A DNA stretch of 64,000 bases from Anaeramoeba flamelloides (taxonomy: Eukaryota; Metamonada; Anaeramoebidae), in NCBI GenBank assembly GCA_027625915.1, contig JANTQA010000063.1, positions 1,426,001 through 1,490,000 on the forward strand, given 5' to 3'. Shown in pieces: positions 10,607 to 23,100 of the stretch (the first letter of the stretch is position 1; each line of letters opens with the position of its first letter). The notes beneath the pieces are model-generated. The model did no database searches. It saw nothing but the letters and a program-made list of their open reading frames with translations, and had not been told where the DNA came from. A program made the translations under genes and the position numbers.

Positions 10607-13600
10607 AAAGAAAAAGAAACTGAAAAAGAAACTGAAAAAGAAAAAGAAAAAATTCAAAAAATCAAATTTTTCCAATTTCTTTTAAAAAGACTCATCGTTT
10701 TGCAATTATTTTTGTTACTTTTCTTGAAAATATTCTCTTTTTTTTTATTTTATTTTAATCTTTCACCCAAAAATAAAAACAACCAACACAAACAAAAATA
10801 AAAAAAAAAACCAAAACCAAAAACAAAAAAAAAAACAGGAAACGGAAAAACAGGAAGGACAATTAGAATACGAGAACAAATTGTACTGTGTTTTAAAAGA
10901 TCACGTTGGTGTTCCAGATGTCTATCATTTTGGAGTCCACAATTATGATCACTATATGATTATGGATCTCTTGGGACCAAATTTGGAATCACTCTTTAAC
11001 TATTGCGATCGGAAGTTTAGTTTAAAAACTGTCTTAATGATCGCAGATCAAATTTTGTGTAGAATCCAATTATTACACACAAAGTGCTTTGTGTACCGTG
11101 ATATCAAACCAGAAAATTTTGTAATTGGAAAAAAAAACCAAAAAAACCAGATCTTTTTGATTGACTTTGGGCTGGCGAAATTGTATCGGGACTTTTGGAC
11201 AAAAAAGTTTAATAATTTTCGAAACAATCGCGATTTAGTTGGAACTGTTCGCTATTCTTCAATCAATACCCATTTAGGCATTGAACAATCAAGAAGGGAC
11301 GACTTAGAAAGTATTGGCTATTTGTTAGTGTATTTTTTAAAAGGCAGACTGCCTTGGCAAGGCTTCAAAGTCGCAAACAATAGAGAAAGAAATCAAAAAA
11401 TTTCAGACAAAAAAGTTAATACACCATTGAGGGTTTTGTGCGAAGGAATACCAGGTATGTTTTATTTTCATTTTTTCTTTTTCTTTTTCATTTTCTTTTT
11501 CTTTTTCTTTATCTTTTTCTTTTTCTTTATCTTTGGGGGTTATTTATTTTTTTTGTGTGTGTTTTACAAAAAGTGAACGAAGGGTTTGTATTTGAACAAA
11601 ACCGCAATTATAATGTATTTGAAAAAGTCAAGTTCAATTTTTAATTTCTTTTCTTCTTTTGTTTGAATCATACCAAATACTGGGAACAAATAGATTTTTT
11701 TTAAAAATTATAATTTATAGTAACCAATACGATTTGTCATAAGAAACAATTAAAAATTAACTGACACCCCTACTCATTTATCTGATAAATTTTCAAAAGA
11801 TAATAATTTATTCATTCTTTCTTTCGAAATCTCGAAATTTTTAGCAAATTAATTAATCTCAACAAATTTGATTGGGGATCCTTTATATTAAGTTATTTTG
11901 TCATTAATTACAAGCTACCTGTAAAGACTTTTAAAAATATCTTTTCTCGCTTTGTAATATTTTCTTTATCGAAATTGCTTTAATTTTTGATTAAGAAAGG
12001 ATATTGGTTTAACAATTTTTTGAATCTGGCAACATTTTTTACATTATTTTGTTTTAAAATAAAAAAATTGTGTTCGAAAAGTTCTTAGTATATATCCTAA
12101 AAATAGATCTATTGATGTTTGTTGACTGTTTTAAATTTCCTTTCGAAAACTTTTTGGTCAACTTTTTTAAAATAACTTTACAGCCATTTTAAAAATGCGA
12201 CAACTTTATGAAAACTTTTATCAAGTTTTTTATTGTTTAAAAATGTGAAAACTTTTTTTAAAACTTTTATCAAGTTGTCTATTTTAATAAAGTGAGGGAT
12301 CAACCTTTAAATGTGTTGTAGAGGTTGGTGTGTGAAGAAAAGCTCTTTTTTTTAAAAAAAGTTCACACTTTATTAAAATTGAAAACATTCAAAAAGTTTT
12401 AGTCCGGGCAATCTCTTAAAAAAAAAAAGTCCACACTTTTTTTAAATGACTGTAGTTATGGTAAAGTTGTTTTAAAAAAATATGATCATCGAATCTTATT
12501 TGTTTAAATCCAAATACACATTGCCAAAAAGTTTATTTTTCCAGATGTTCTTTGATATGAACTGTTTTGGGGATTGAAATAGAAATTTTTTCAATTAGAA
12601 ATTCAAAAAAAATAGATTCAATAAATATTAAATTAGAATACAATAACTTCAATAATTAGAAAAATAGTCCAATTGTACTAAATTTAAAACCTTATTTATA
12701 CACAAACACCAATTGAAATATTATAAATATTGAAAAAAACTCTCTATGAGCAACACATTTGTTTTTATTTTTAAGTGAGACGTTGCTTTAACTTATAAGG
12801 TTCACAAAAATTGCTACAAATACCGTTTTGTTGATCATCATCAATTGCAAAAAAAACATACTCTAATAAGAAATTCTATTTCAACAAACAACTTTTTGTA
12901 CATTTTCCGTTTCTCTATTGTTCTCACTCTCTTTTGATCTTTCAAAATGACATTTTTTTTAATTATTCAAAAAAAAAAATATTAATTTATTTTTATGATT
13001 GAAAAAGTGTAAATTACATTCTAGATGTCCTTTTTACTTGGATTTTTTTTAAATGAAATTTAAGCCTAAAATGATAGATTTCACAATTATATCAGTTTAT
13101 TTTATTTTTTTCTTTTCTTTTATTTCATTAAAGAGTGAGTACTAAATGCTTATCTGTTTGTTGTTAGGTTTTCCAGAATTTAAAAGAATTGAGTTAAATC
13201 AAAGATTTTACTCAATTCTTTTGAATTCTGGAAAACCTAGGCACTTGACGGCATTCCACAGCACTTGACAGCACAGCTGTTAGATTTTCCAAAATATAAA
13301 AGAATTGAGTAAAATATTTGATTTTTCATTATTTCTTTGAATTCTGGAAAAGTGCTGTTAGTTTTTTTTGAATTTTAGAAATTTAAAAGAAAATTTCAAA
13401 ACATTTCTGTTTAATTTCTTAAATTAAAAAAAAACGCCATTAGATTTTTTTTAATTGTTGTTTATTTGTAAAATCAATAGATGTTCATTAGGTTTTTTTG
13501 AGTTTGTTATTTATTTTGAAAATCAATAGATTTTCGTTTGTTTTTTTTTACTTTAGAAATAAACCGAAAATTTTAATAAATTTTCGGTTTATTTCTAAAG

Positions 13601-16400
13601 TAAAAAAAACCTAGAACACTTTACAAATAAAATAGAAAACCTCAAAAAAACCTAGAACACTTAACAGATAAAACATAAAACATAGGCACCCAACTCAGCT
13701 TAATGGCACTTCTCGAATTCCTAATTTGAATTAGAGATATTTTTGAACCAAGTTAGAGAGCGAATCTGGTTAATTCTCTCAAGAATCTAATCTACTCCAT
13801 ACATTGAGAGGGTTTTGTTCCAATTCTTATTCGATTTTTATAATAGTCAAAAAGATTCAAATCCGTCAGATGATTTTTCTTCAAAAATTAGTGGTTCTAT
13901 GAAGAATAAACCCGATTTTTAATTAAAATTACAATTTTTAAGGTCATTTTTGTAACTTTTTGAGAGAATGAGAAACAATCGAAAATAATGTGGTTACGAG
14001 GACTCAAACTACATGACCTTCGAATTGTAAGTTTGACATGTTAAATTTGATCAATTATTGATTCTCTAAAAATATCAATTTATTTATTCACTTGATCAAA
14101 GATTGAAAAATTTACTAACAACTAAAACCAAAGTATTGGAAAAAAAATATTTTTATGAAAATAGGACAAAATAACAAGATAAAAAGAAAAAATTCAATCC
14201 AATTTTTTTTTTTTGCCATTTTGAACAAGTTGAATTGGCCCAGTATAAGTATAGCCACAGCAACTTCGGCATTCATTATTATTTTAGAATATGAATATGA
14301 TTTTTTAATCTTAGGTGGTGGAAATACAAACATTTTTTGATAAAGAGATTTGTAGTGATATTACAGAGTTTAATTTCTAAAGAGATTCTATTTAAACTTT
14401 GTTTCAGTCAAAGGGGAATCCAAAAAAAACTTTTTTTCAAATATCAATTATTTTATATAATTGGCAATTTGAAGAACAAATAAGAAATAAGCATAATAAT
14501 ATACTTTAAAGAATTGTTGATATCCGTCTGAAAGAAAATTAATAAATCAATAGATTTTCTTAAAAATTGAAAAACTCAAATTCTTTGTCCCTATTGAGAA
14601 AAACAAGAATGTTCGTTTTGATCTTCTACTGGTATTTGAATTATAAATAGGAAACAATTTTCACTCCATTTTCCATACTTTTCTTTTAGAAATCAAGTCT
14701 CCAAACGAAGTGTTTTGGGATTTGTGGTCTCTATTTGAAAAAGGAAATGAAAATGAAGTGAAAATTTTTCACATTTATTAATCAAATATCATCAGGATCA
14801 AAGATCAAATAAAATTCCAATAGAAATCAAAATGATTTCTCTACAATCATTTTTACAGTTTCAATAACCTTAGAATAACACGTTTTTACCAAGTGACTAT
14901 TAATCTTGCAATAAAAAAAAATTTTTTGCAACTGAATGAAGTGTTAAAAAAAAAATCAAAAAAAAACAAAATGTGAAAAAATGATTACAATTTTGAAAAT
15001 TTCTGAAAAAAAATTTTTTCTTCTAATATCCATGTAAACCGTTTAAACACATAAATTTCACCTTTTACAACTTGACCCCTTTGACCGAAAAATAGTTTAT
15101 ATTATTCATATTTTTCATTTTTTTATTCATATTTTTATTCATATTATAATTATATTTTTCTTCTTGTAAACTTATAGTCGAATTTATTGAATATCTTGAT
15201 TATTGTAAGAATTTAAATTTTGATGAAACACCAAATTATACTTATTTGAAAAGAAAATTCAGGGCTTTATTTCTTAAAAAGGGATATGTCTATGATTACA
15301 AATATGATTGGAAGATTAAACATGATAAAAAAATAGAATTAAAAAAACGAAAATACAGTACTATTAATAAAAGTAAAAACAATGAAGAGGAATGTTTAAT
15401 AGTTAATTCAAATTTAGAAACAACAAAAGGAAAATACGAAAATGAAAAAACAAGTTCACAAAAAAACGAAATAGGATCCCATCAAGAGGAGCATGGTGAG
15501 CATTCGTTTTCATCCGATTTTTCTATTTCCCCGAATGAAAACAAAAAAAATTTAAAAAAAGTTATGGATAAAAAAAAGAAAGAAGAAAGAAGAAGAAAGA
15601 AAAAAGAAAAACAAAGCAAAAATGAAAATAAAGACGAAAACGAAAAGGAGAAAGAAAATGGAGAAAGGAACGAAAAAAATGAAGAAAGGAACGAAAAAAA
15701 TGAAATCAATGAAACGGAATTAGATCCAAATTTGGAAAATAAAATTAAAGACTTTAGAACAAGAATTAAATACATTGAAAAAAAGGCGAATAAAAAACTG
15801 AAACTCAAAATTGAAAATATGCTATTAAAAAAGCAGATCCTCGAAAAGGAATTAAATGAGAAGCAACAAAAACTTGAAACAACATATTTCTTAAGAAAAA
15901 ATAAAATCTTTTCTTTAAAGTGTAAACAAATCTATGAAAATATTAGCGAAATTGAAGAAATTTTACAACAAAACCCAAAATATCAGGATTTCAAAATTGA
16001 AGAAATACTTTCATCTATTAAAATGAAATTAAAAACGCATTTAAATTTTAACCAAGTCAAAATTTTACAAAACGATTTAAATAATTTATTATTTTTAATT
16101 AGCGAAAAAAAAAGTAGTCTTGAAAAGGAATCTTGGAAAAAAGATGAAAAAAAAATGTTTATCAAAAATTACCAAGAAGACAGAATCGTCAAATATAATC
16201 AATTAATAGAGAAAAAAATAAATTTAATTACAGAATTTTTAAAAAAAAGAGAATTTAAAGACGAAATTAAAATTCATAAACAATTTGAAAAATTAAAATC
16301 ACAAACAAATAAAAATCTTAATTTAAAACAATGCGGTAAAATTTCAAATAATCTTGATAAAATGATTACTATGATTAAAGAAAAATTTGTAAAAAAATAA
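10305..16400 (+). CDS. Casein kinase 1 family Ser/Thr protein kinase with long basic coiled tail, 3 exons
   Basis: Exons 10305..10502, 10839..11454 and 15178..16400 join in phase (0, then 1) to give 678 residues. The kinase domain covers about 36-325. It has glycine loop GYGSFG (43-48), lysine in FAVKF (K65), catalytic loop YRDIKPEN (152-159), DFG (175-177), and the CK1 signature SINTHLGIEQSRRDDLES (207-224) followed by LPWQG. The third exon supplies the end of the lobe (FIEYLDYCKNLNFDETPNY, VYDYKYDW). All catalytic residues are present, so it should be an active kinase. HRD reads YRD. Residues about 330-678 are Lys/Glu/Asn-rich, probably coiled coil, with no recognised domain. Gly2 could in principle be myristoylated (MGNQKS). 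Intron 1 is 336 bp with an A-rich (GAAAAA)n tract; intron 2 is 3723 bp. Confidence 0.9.
12181..12455. repeat. Fold-back repeat, CK1-like gene intron copy
   Basis: The left end is CAGCCATTTTAAAAATG and the right end TTTTTTTAAATGACTGTAG. The interior has repeated AAAACTTTTATCAAGTT blocks and TAAAGTGAGGGATCAAC. A related, rearranged and inverted copy is in the G-alpha intron near 42330-42610 (GTTGATCCCATACTTTTT, AATGACTGCAGTC). Confidence 0.45.
13155..13700. repeat. Modular hairpin array B
   Basis: At least four hairpins occur in series. One spans 13166-13238, with 35-bp arms and 2 mismatches (AGGTTTTCCAGAATT... closing with AATTCTGGAAAACCT). A diverged copy of it is at about 13280-13350. A weaker one is at about 13360-13435. 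The fourth, 13542-13609, has perfect 32-bp arms (ACTTTAGAAATAAACCGAAA) around TAAT. Linkers are CCTAGGCACTTGACGGCA, GTGCTGTTAG and CCTAGAACACTT. It lies inside intron 2 of the CK1-like gene. Confidence 0.75.
14393..15099. mobile_element. TIR element, 520-bp family, copy 2, with nested insertion
   Basis: The ends AAACTTTGTTTCAGTCAAAG and CTTTGACCGAAAAATAGTTT are inverted repeats. The body matches 1668-2199 and 41656-42194. A TACTGG fold-back element interrupts it at 14627-14796, where the other two copies run straight through, so the TACTGG element arrived later. Confidence 0.75.
14627..14796. mobile_element. TACTGG fold-back element, copy 2 (nested)
   Basis: The arms TACTGGTATTTGAATT and CAAATATCATCAGG frame a body with TTTTCACTCCATTTT and AAAATGAAGTGAAAATTTT. 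It is about 170 bp, as in the copy at 4277-4446. The flanks continue the 520-bp element. Confidence 0.6.
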
Positions 16401-16550
16401 TATGCAAGTAATCATTTTTTATATTTTATTTATTTTTTTTTATAATAATTAAATAATAATAATATTATAATAATTTTGTTACTTTCTATTATTGTTGATT
16501 TTTCATTTTTCGATGGCTTGAGAAATTTTCAATTTTATCAATTTATGAAA

Positions 16551-17756
16551 GTAAGTACATTTTACCATTTTGAAAAATTTTAATTGTGAGAACATTACTG
16601 AAAAAAGATTTTTTGAGTGCCATTAGATATTGAAACTTTGAAATAAAAACATCATTAGCAGATCTATTTGTGAAAAGAAAACGAACCCAAAGTAATTCAG
16701 AGTTGAATCTTTAATTTTTCGATTTAATGAACATTTTTTTTTGATTAAATTTTTGGTTTTTATTAAATTAGGTTTTGGATCTAGAAATGTGTTTATACGA
16801 ATGAGCGAAACTAATCAAAGAGTAAACCAAAAAAAAATAGACCCGAAAAGGTGAGCATTTGAAACAAATCTTATCTTTTAGAATATCAAACACCAAAGAT
16901 CACCTTTCCTAATAAACTTGTTGAAATCAAGAATGAAAAAAAAAAACATCGATAAATTCCATTTTTGAAGATTTTTTTTCCACTTTATCTTCTTAATTTG
17001 AATGAATCCCAACAAGGTCATAACCTTGAATTTCTAGTTCTATTACTATTTCTTATTATTTTACAAAAACATTTTTTTACTCATTTGCTTTCAAAATTCT
17101 TTTTTCAAATATTTTTATCAAACAAAACCAAAATAAAGAATACCTATATCAAAAATTAAAATCAAGGGGTTGAATTCTTGGAATCAAAAAACAGTTACAA
17201 AAGATTCAACACAAAGAAAAGGATAATTTGAGAAAAAAATTGAAATCATATTCAGCATTATTTTTCGTTCTTATTTTAATAGGAAATAAATAATTATAAA
17301 ATCAAACAAATTTACTCAATAAAACTTTAGTCTCAAGAAGAATTTAAAAAAATATCTGATTTTCTGAACTAAAACTCGAATTAGATGAATTAAATAAAAA
17401 TAGGATTTTTAAATTCATTTTGGAAATTCTTTTGAAATAAACAGTAATTGGTTTATCAAACATTTTCCAACCAAAAATATTTTCATAAAGAATTAAAAAT
17501 AAAACCAAATAAAGAATAAGTAATTGTGTAAAATTTTATAGATAAGATCAAGTAATAAATGCTTTTTATTGATTTTTCAAGATCAATTTTTTCATATTTT
17601 TGATTTCCGATTTATTGTTGGTATGAAAATATCTTATACTAGGATATATCCCACTCTAGTATTTATTAAAATATAAATACATTTGGCTAAAGAAATGATT
17701 TGAAGAATTCAGTTTCACATAAATTGTCGCACTCAAAAAATGAAAAATGTACTTAC
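16551..17756. mobile_element. 1.2-kb TIR element, copy 1
   Basis: The ends GTAAGTACATTTT and AAAATGTACTTAC are inverted repeats. The body is the inverted counterpart of 30891-32110 (shared: ATCTAGAAATGTGTTTATA, AGATCACCTTTCC, ACTAGGATATATCC-like segments). It has no transposase. It starts 150 bp downstream of the CK1-like stop codon. Confidence 0.6.
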
Positions 17757-17832
17757 CCCCTTTTTAAATAATTTCCTTTTCGATTTTAGGTTTCAAATCA
17801 AAAAAAAATGGGAATCCCCCTTCAATTTAAAA

Positions 17833-18342
17833 GTTGGTCAAATTTCAAAATTGGTTATATTCTCATTTTTTTCTAAATAATCAATTTCATTGAAATATAT
17901 TGACTGTATGAATTTTAAACCCTTTACTGGTAGGTTAGGGTATATTAGGTTAGGTTAAATTATTTTAGAGTATGTTATAGTAGGCTGGGGGTGGTTAAGA
18001 TGACAGGCTAGAAAAATTTGGCAAGGATTTGGAAAAAAAAAAACAATTAAGAGACCAATTAGACTTTTGCAACTTGTTTTAAGATTAAAATAAAAAAAAC
18101 TTAACTTTTAGTGGTAAAATTGGATTTTCGAAGAAATTATTAAAAATATTTAGTATTGGTGATTTCAAGATTTTGAATTTTCTGCCATTTAAGTAATAAA
18201 ACACTACCAATTGTTAAATAATCTTTTTGATTTTTCCACACACAATTATAAAAAAACATTAAAAACAATCATACCAATAATAATAATCAAGAAACTCTTC
18301 AAAAATATAAAAAATTCAATTTGACCAATTTTGAAAGTTAAT
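17833..18342. mobile_element. TIR repeat (GGTCAAATTTCAAAATTGG), copy 1
   Basis: The left end TTGGTCAAATTTCAAAATTG is mirrored by the right end CAATTTTGAAAGTTAAT preceded by TTTGACCAATT. The body, with AATTAAGAGACCAATTAGAC and ACAATCATACCAATAATAAT, is also present at 49733-50250. It is non-coding. Confidence 0.6.
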
Positions 18343-18564
18343 AATATAACCGTTTTGTCAAACCCTTGATTAATAATTTCAAAAAAAAAAAAACAACTTT
18401 TTTAAAAATAATTTATTATATTTTTCTTATTCAAATGGCATTTAAAAGAAATTTCATTTTTATTTGTTGGTTTTATCTGAAAAATAAATTTTACATCATT
18501 CAGTTTTTTTTTTTCAAATATAAAATAGACTATTTATTTATTACAAGAGAAAATTTTATTTTAC

Positions 18565-18815
18565 TTTAGTGTGAGTTTAAGTTTTTTAGAATTTAAAAGA
18601 ATAAAAGAAAATGATAAATTTTAATCAATACTTTTATATTCTGGAAAACTTTTTTGAACTTTTTTATATATTTGTAAAATAAATATATTTTTTTATAAAA
18701 CAAAAACAAACACTGCCTGGTTTTCTTGAGTTTTATCTTTATTTTGAAAATCAATGAATTGTACAAATAAAACAAAGAACCTCAACAAAACCTAGACACT
18801 TGACAGTGCCCAATG
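18565..18815. repeat. Modular hairpin array E (degenerate)
   Basis: A hairpin like the CCAGAATT module lies at about 18577-18655 (TTTTAGAATTTAAAAGAATA ... TATTCTGGAAAAC). It is followed by the TTTATTTTGAAAATCAATGA module and the terminal CCTAGACACTTGACAGTGCC linker. Confidence 0.55.
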
Positions 18816-18989
18816 TAACTTGAAGTTACTCGGGGACACAACTGATTGCAATTACAATTGTGTTGTTTGATTATTCTTAAGATATTATTTAGCTTTACAA
18901 CTTTCAGAAAATTCCACTTTTGATTGTCAACAAAATAATTAATATCATATATAATATTTGTAATCACAAGTATACCTTTTAATATTCGT

Positions 18990-19910
18990 ACTTTCAACTG
19001 TTCACAAATATAGAATCATTTTTATTTTTGACCAATTTAAGATTTCTAACAATTCAATAAATTTATTGTTTCTTTTGAATATTGATAATCTAACAAGATC
19101 AATTTTTGATTTAGTTTTATCAATTAATCGTTGCGAATGAATATTAATTTTAAAAAAAATTGTAATTGATTTATTGATAAATTTATCAATTCTCTCAAAA
19201 TCAATTTGTTCCAAGTCAAATATTTCAAGGCCATAATAAAGTTGACCTTAAAATTAGATCTTACAAAGAGATTATTTTAACTACATTGTTGAGTTTATTT
19301 TGTTGAAACAATTGTAAAACGTTTTCCAAGGACTTTTCTACTTTTTTAAAATTATATTCAAGTGTATATTTTTTTCTAACCTAAATTCCCATGTTAAAAA
19401 AAATATCAATTAATTATTACTTTTTTTTTTTTTCAAGAGTTGTTTCTTCTGTCTTTTTATAATTATAAAGATCCTTTCTTAATTAATTTTTAAGGAGATT
19501 AAAGGACTTCATAATAATAATAAGGCCATTTACATACATTTGAGCCTGAAAACCAAAAGTTTTTATAACAGATTATGAGATATAAACAAGAAAAGAATTA
19601 GGGATGATCTTTGCTTGATAAACTCAAATTCCTTCTTTTTTATAATACCCTAAGAACTTATTTTTGATTGTTTCATTTTTTATAATTTTTTCAATAAACT
19701 AATATATTAGATTAGTGTTGAATAGAATCAAAACCTTTTTGTATAGTTATAATAACTGGAAAATATTCTAGTTTTATTTTTATTTTCTTCAATTTTCTTT
19801 GAAAATTTAGAACAACAATTCTGGTTCCAAATTATTTTTTAAATCCAAAATGTTTTTATGGAACTGGTTTCCTGACAACTGAATTCAAAAAGTACCTTTT
19901 ATAAATTCTT
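18990..19910 (-). pseudogene. Decayed LINE reverse-transcriptase fragment 2
   Basis: Minus-strand frames show non-LTR reverse transcriptase pieces in the expected order: a FGFKK/FGTR region, IQKGFDSIQH (the KAFDSV box), a MGIQVRKKYTLEYN-like region, then YYGLEIFDLEQIDFERIDKF and KTKSKIDLVRLSIFKRN near the C-terminus. There are multiple stops and frame changes. It is homologous to the fragment at 6850-7490. It lies upstream of the USP-like gene. Confidence 0.6.
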
Positions 19911-20196
19911 ATTGCCAACAGGGGAATCCCACGAAATCAGTTAATTGGTTTAGTTAAATTATATAATAAAAATATCATAGTTTTAGAAACTATACGCTAA
20001 TTATTGTTCAATATCTAGACATTATTATCCTCAAATAGTAATTACTTTGGAATCAAATACAGTTTAAGAGACAATGTTTTTAAATTCACTATTAACTCAT
20101 TCTAAGAATGATAACCTTAAAATATTAAAGATGTAATAAAAACAATTAGGAGTCAGGTATTCAATCATTTTTTTCCAATTATTACTTGTTATCAGT

Positions 20197-23100
20197 ATGA
20201 CCGAAATTACACTAACTGAAGAGATAACAAATAAACTTGACCTTAACTCCAGTATTGGTGTTGTTCCATTACAAGGACATAATATACCGTCATATTTCAA
20301 AAACGTTTTATTTTCGGTTCTTCATTGTGAAGGAATACTTGAATACTTCCTGGACAAGAACACAATTTTGAATTGTGTGGATGAGTATTCTGGAGAAATA
20401 AGAAAAAATTTTGCTTCTGCTTTTTTAGATTTTTTTGATGCCTTTTGGTTGGATGAACACGATTCCTTAAACTGTCTTGATCTTTTCCGAACGTTGGAAA
20501 AACAAAAAAGTAAGGAGATCAATAGTGATGACTCAAAATCATTTTTAGTTTGGCTAATTAATTATTTGGGATCACAATTTAAAACAATGAGAGAAGAAAA
20601 CAGAAATGAAAATGAAAATGAAAATGAAAACGAAAATAATAATGAACAAGAAAAAAACAATTACCAGCTATCAAAAGAGAATTTCAAAGAATATAGTTCA
20701 AAACTTAATTCCTTTGTCACACGTAAGTAGTGTTTATTTTATTTATTTTTTCTTTGGTTTGAATGCAAAACAATTCTTTTTGTTTCATTGAAACAATTCA
20801 AACAACAAAAATAGGAATACCCAAACAGCCATTAGTTTTCAATTTGATTTTGGAAAAAAATCAGATTTGTATCGTTTTATGACAGTTGCTACCACTTTTA
20901 AGGAACAAATTTTGAATGGAAATTAAGGCAAAAAAAATAAGGGTGTAAAATTAGAAACAAAACTTGTGAGAAACATTTTTTTAAGGGACTAGTAACTCTT
21001 ATTTATTTTTATTCCCAAAGGTAATAGAATAATTATTTACACAAGGGTAGAATTAAAACTCGATATAAAACTCCATTTATCAACTTTAGAGAAATGAATA
21101 ATCATTATTCAAATAGTCCATTTTTACCAATGAAATTTTCAGTCAAAAGATCCAGATCCTTTTTTGTTGTGGTTTGAGGATCAAATTAGAAAAAGAAATA
21201 TTTGCAAAAAATTTTTATTTTGAAGTAATCTCACTTTGAGTAATTTCTGAGCGTCTGTATTAAAAAATAACCTTGAACCTTTAATCTTATTTTAAAAATA
21301 CAATAAAAATAAATCAAATATTGAATCCTTGAAGATCTAAAAAAAATTGATCATTAATTTTATTCACAAATATTTATTAAATTTCAAGAAATTTAATAAG
21401 ACTTGTCAATATTCTTTCTTTTTCAAACATTAAGGATATCAAAAAGGAACTGTTATATTGAAAATCAGGTATTTGAATATTTTCTTATTTTTTTCTTATT
21501 AATATTATTAAATTTAAATTTGTTTTATTTGTTTGAAAATCTTTAAAAAATTGTGAAATAATTGTAAATTCTATTTGATACATTTAATCATTGGGTTGTT
21601 AATAATTCACTGAAAGAATTTAGATTGGGTTATTAATTATTGATTATAAATAATCAAATTAAAAATTATTTCTTTATGATTATAAGTTGAATTTTTCAGG
21701 TTTTAAAAAAGTATTTTGGGAGAATTTTTAATTTGATTGTTTGGTTTTTTTTCTCAGATTTTTTTATTCAACAAAATAAAAAAAAATGAATTTGGGCTGT
21801 TCTTTGAATCAAAAAATTATATTTTTTTCAGGTTTAAAATAATTATTGTATTTTTTTTTGAAATTAAGTAGATTTTTTCAACTAGGTTATTTTCTAACTT
21901 AGTGGTTTTAATTTTAAAGTGTATTTTTATACACTTCCTTTACAGATATTAAGATTTCTTTCTTCTTTCACGGGAATATATTTTTTTTTTTGAATAATTC
22001 AGAAATATGTTGGATTTTGAACTTTTCAAAAAAGAGAAAAATGTATCAAACTTTAAAAACAATAATTCATTCTGTGAATTCCATTTAAAAGTAAGTTTGA
22101 TTTTTGTAGTAATCAGATTTTTGCTTTATTCTTTTAAATTCTGGAAAAGCTAATGATAGTGGATAAATTTTAATTTGTTCATACACATATATTATTTTTT
22201 CTTATATTAATAATTTTATCCATTTTTCTTCTTTTTTATTTAGTTAAACTTTGTTAGTATTTTCTTTACTTACCCCCCCTAATAAATCTTATTAATTTTT
22301 TTTTTAACACATACATATAATTATATTTAATATAGTTGCATTTCTTACACAAATTAAGGAGGATTTGACTTGTAAATTTTGTAATAAAACTAAAAATAGT
22401 TTTCAATTTTTACCCATGATTAATTTACAAATTCCAAAATTTTCAAAATTGGATTTTCGAATTATTATTATTTATGATGATGAAACAACGTTTCCAATGG
22501 AACATTTATTTCAATTTTCAAAATTTCCAACATATTCTGAATTTATTAATAAAATTTCAAAACAAGCAAATCTCAGTGAAAATGAAATTTTTTTATTTGA
22601 AATTGCCAAATCTAGGATATATAGAGAAATAAAATGTGATAAAGATTTTAGCACAGTAAATTCGGCAGATAAATTCTTATTAATCGAACATAAACAAGAA
22701 AAAAAAAAATTAAAAAAGGAAAAAAATCAACAAAAATATTCATTTATACAAATAATTAATGCTGATCGAGCTAAATTTAAAAATATTTTTAAAGAGAAAA
22801 AAATAATTAATTCCTTTTTTTTCCTTCCGTTCCAAATTAAAAAACGACTTGGATTTATACCATACCAAAAAATTGAAGATTTAATTATGAAAAAAATTCA
22901 TTTATTTATTTTAAAAGAGAAAATAATGGAATTAAAAAAGAATCATGAAATGAAAACAAAAAATGTTAATGATAACAAAATTGGCAAAGGTGAGAAAAAG
23001 GAAAAGGAAAAGGAAAAGGGAAGAGAAGCAGAAAGAGGCAAGGGAAAGGAAAATGAACAGGGACAGGAGAAGGAAAATGAAAAAGAAAATGAACAGGGAC

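Larger units (their letters stand above)
11455..15177 (+). other. Giant intron 2 (3723 bp) of the CK1-like gene
   Basis: The donor is CCAG/GTATGT and the acceptor CTTATAG. It splits the CK1 fold between LCEGIP and VEFIEYLDYC, an exact family match across the junction. It opens with a (TTTTTC)n-like tract, then carries a fold-back (12181-12455), hairpin array B (13155-13700) and the 520-bp TIR element with a nested TACTGG element (14393-15099). Confidence 0.85.

Noticed and set aside
10520-10801. Lys/Glu-rich 93-codon frame after the first exon of the CK1-like gene
   Set aside because: It lies in the 336-bp intron. Splicing 10502 to 10839 restores the kinase fold exactly.
13985-14040. tRNA-like T-arm on the minus strand (GTTTGAGTCC)
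   Set aside because: No matching 5' acceptor strand, D-arm or sound anticodon stem could be drawn, so it was not called as a tRNA.
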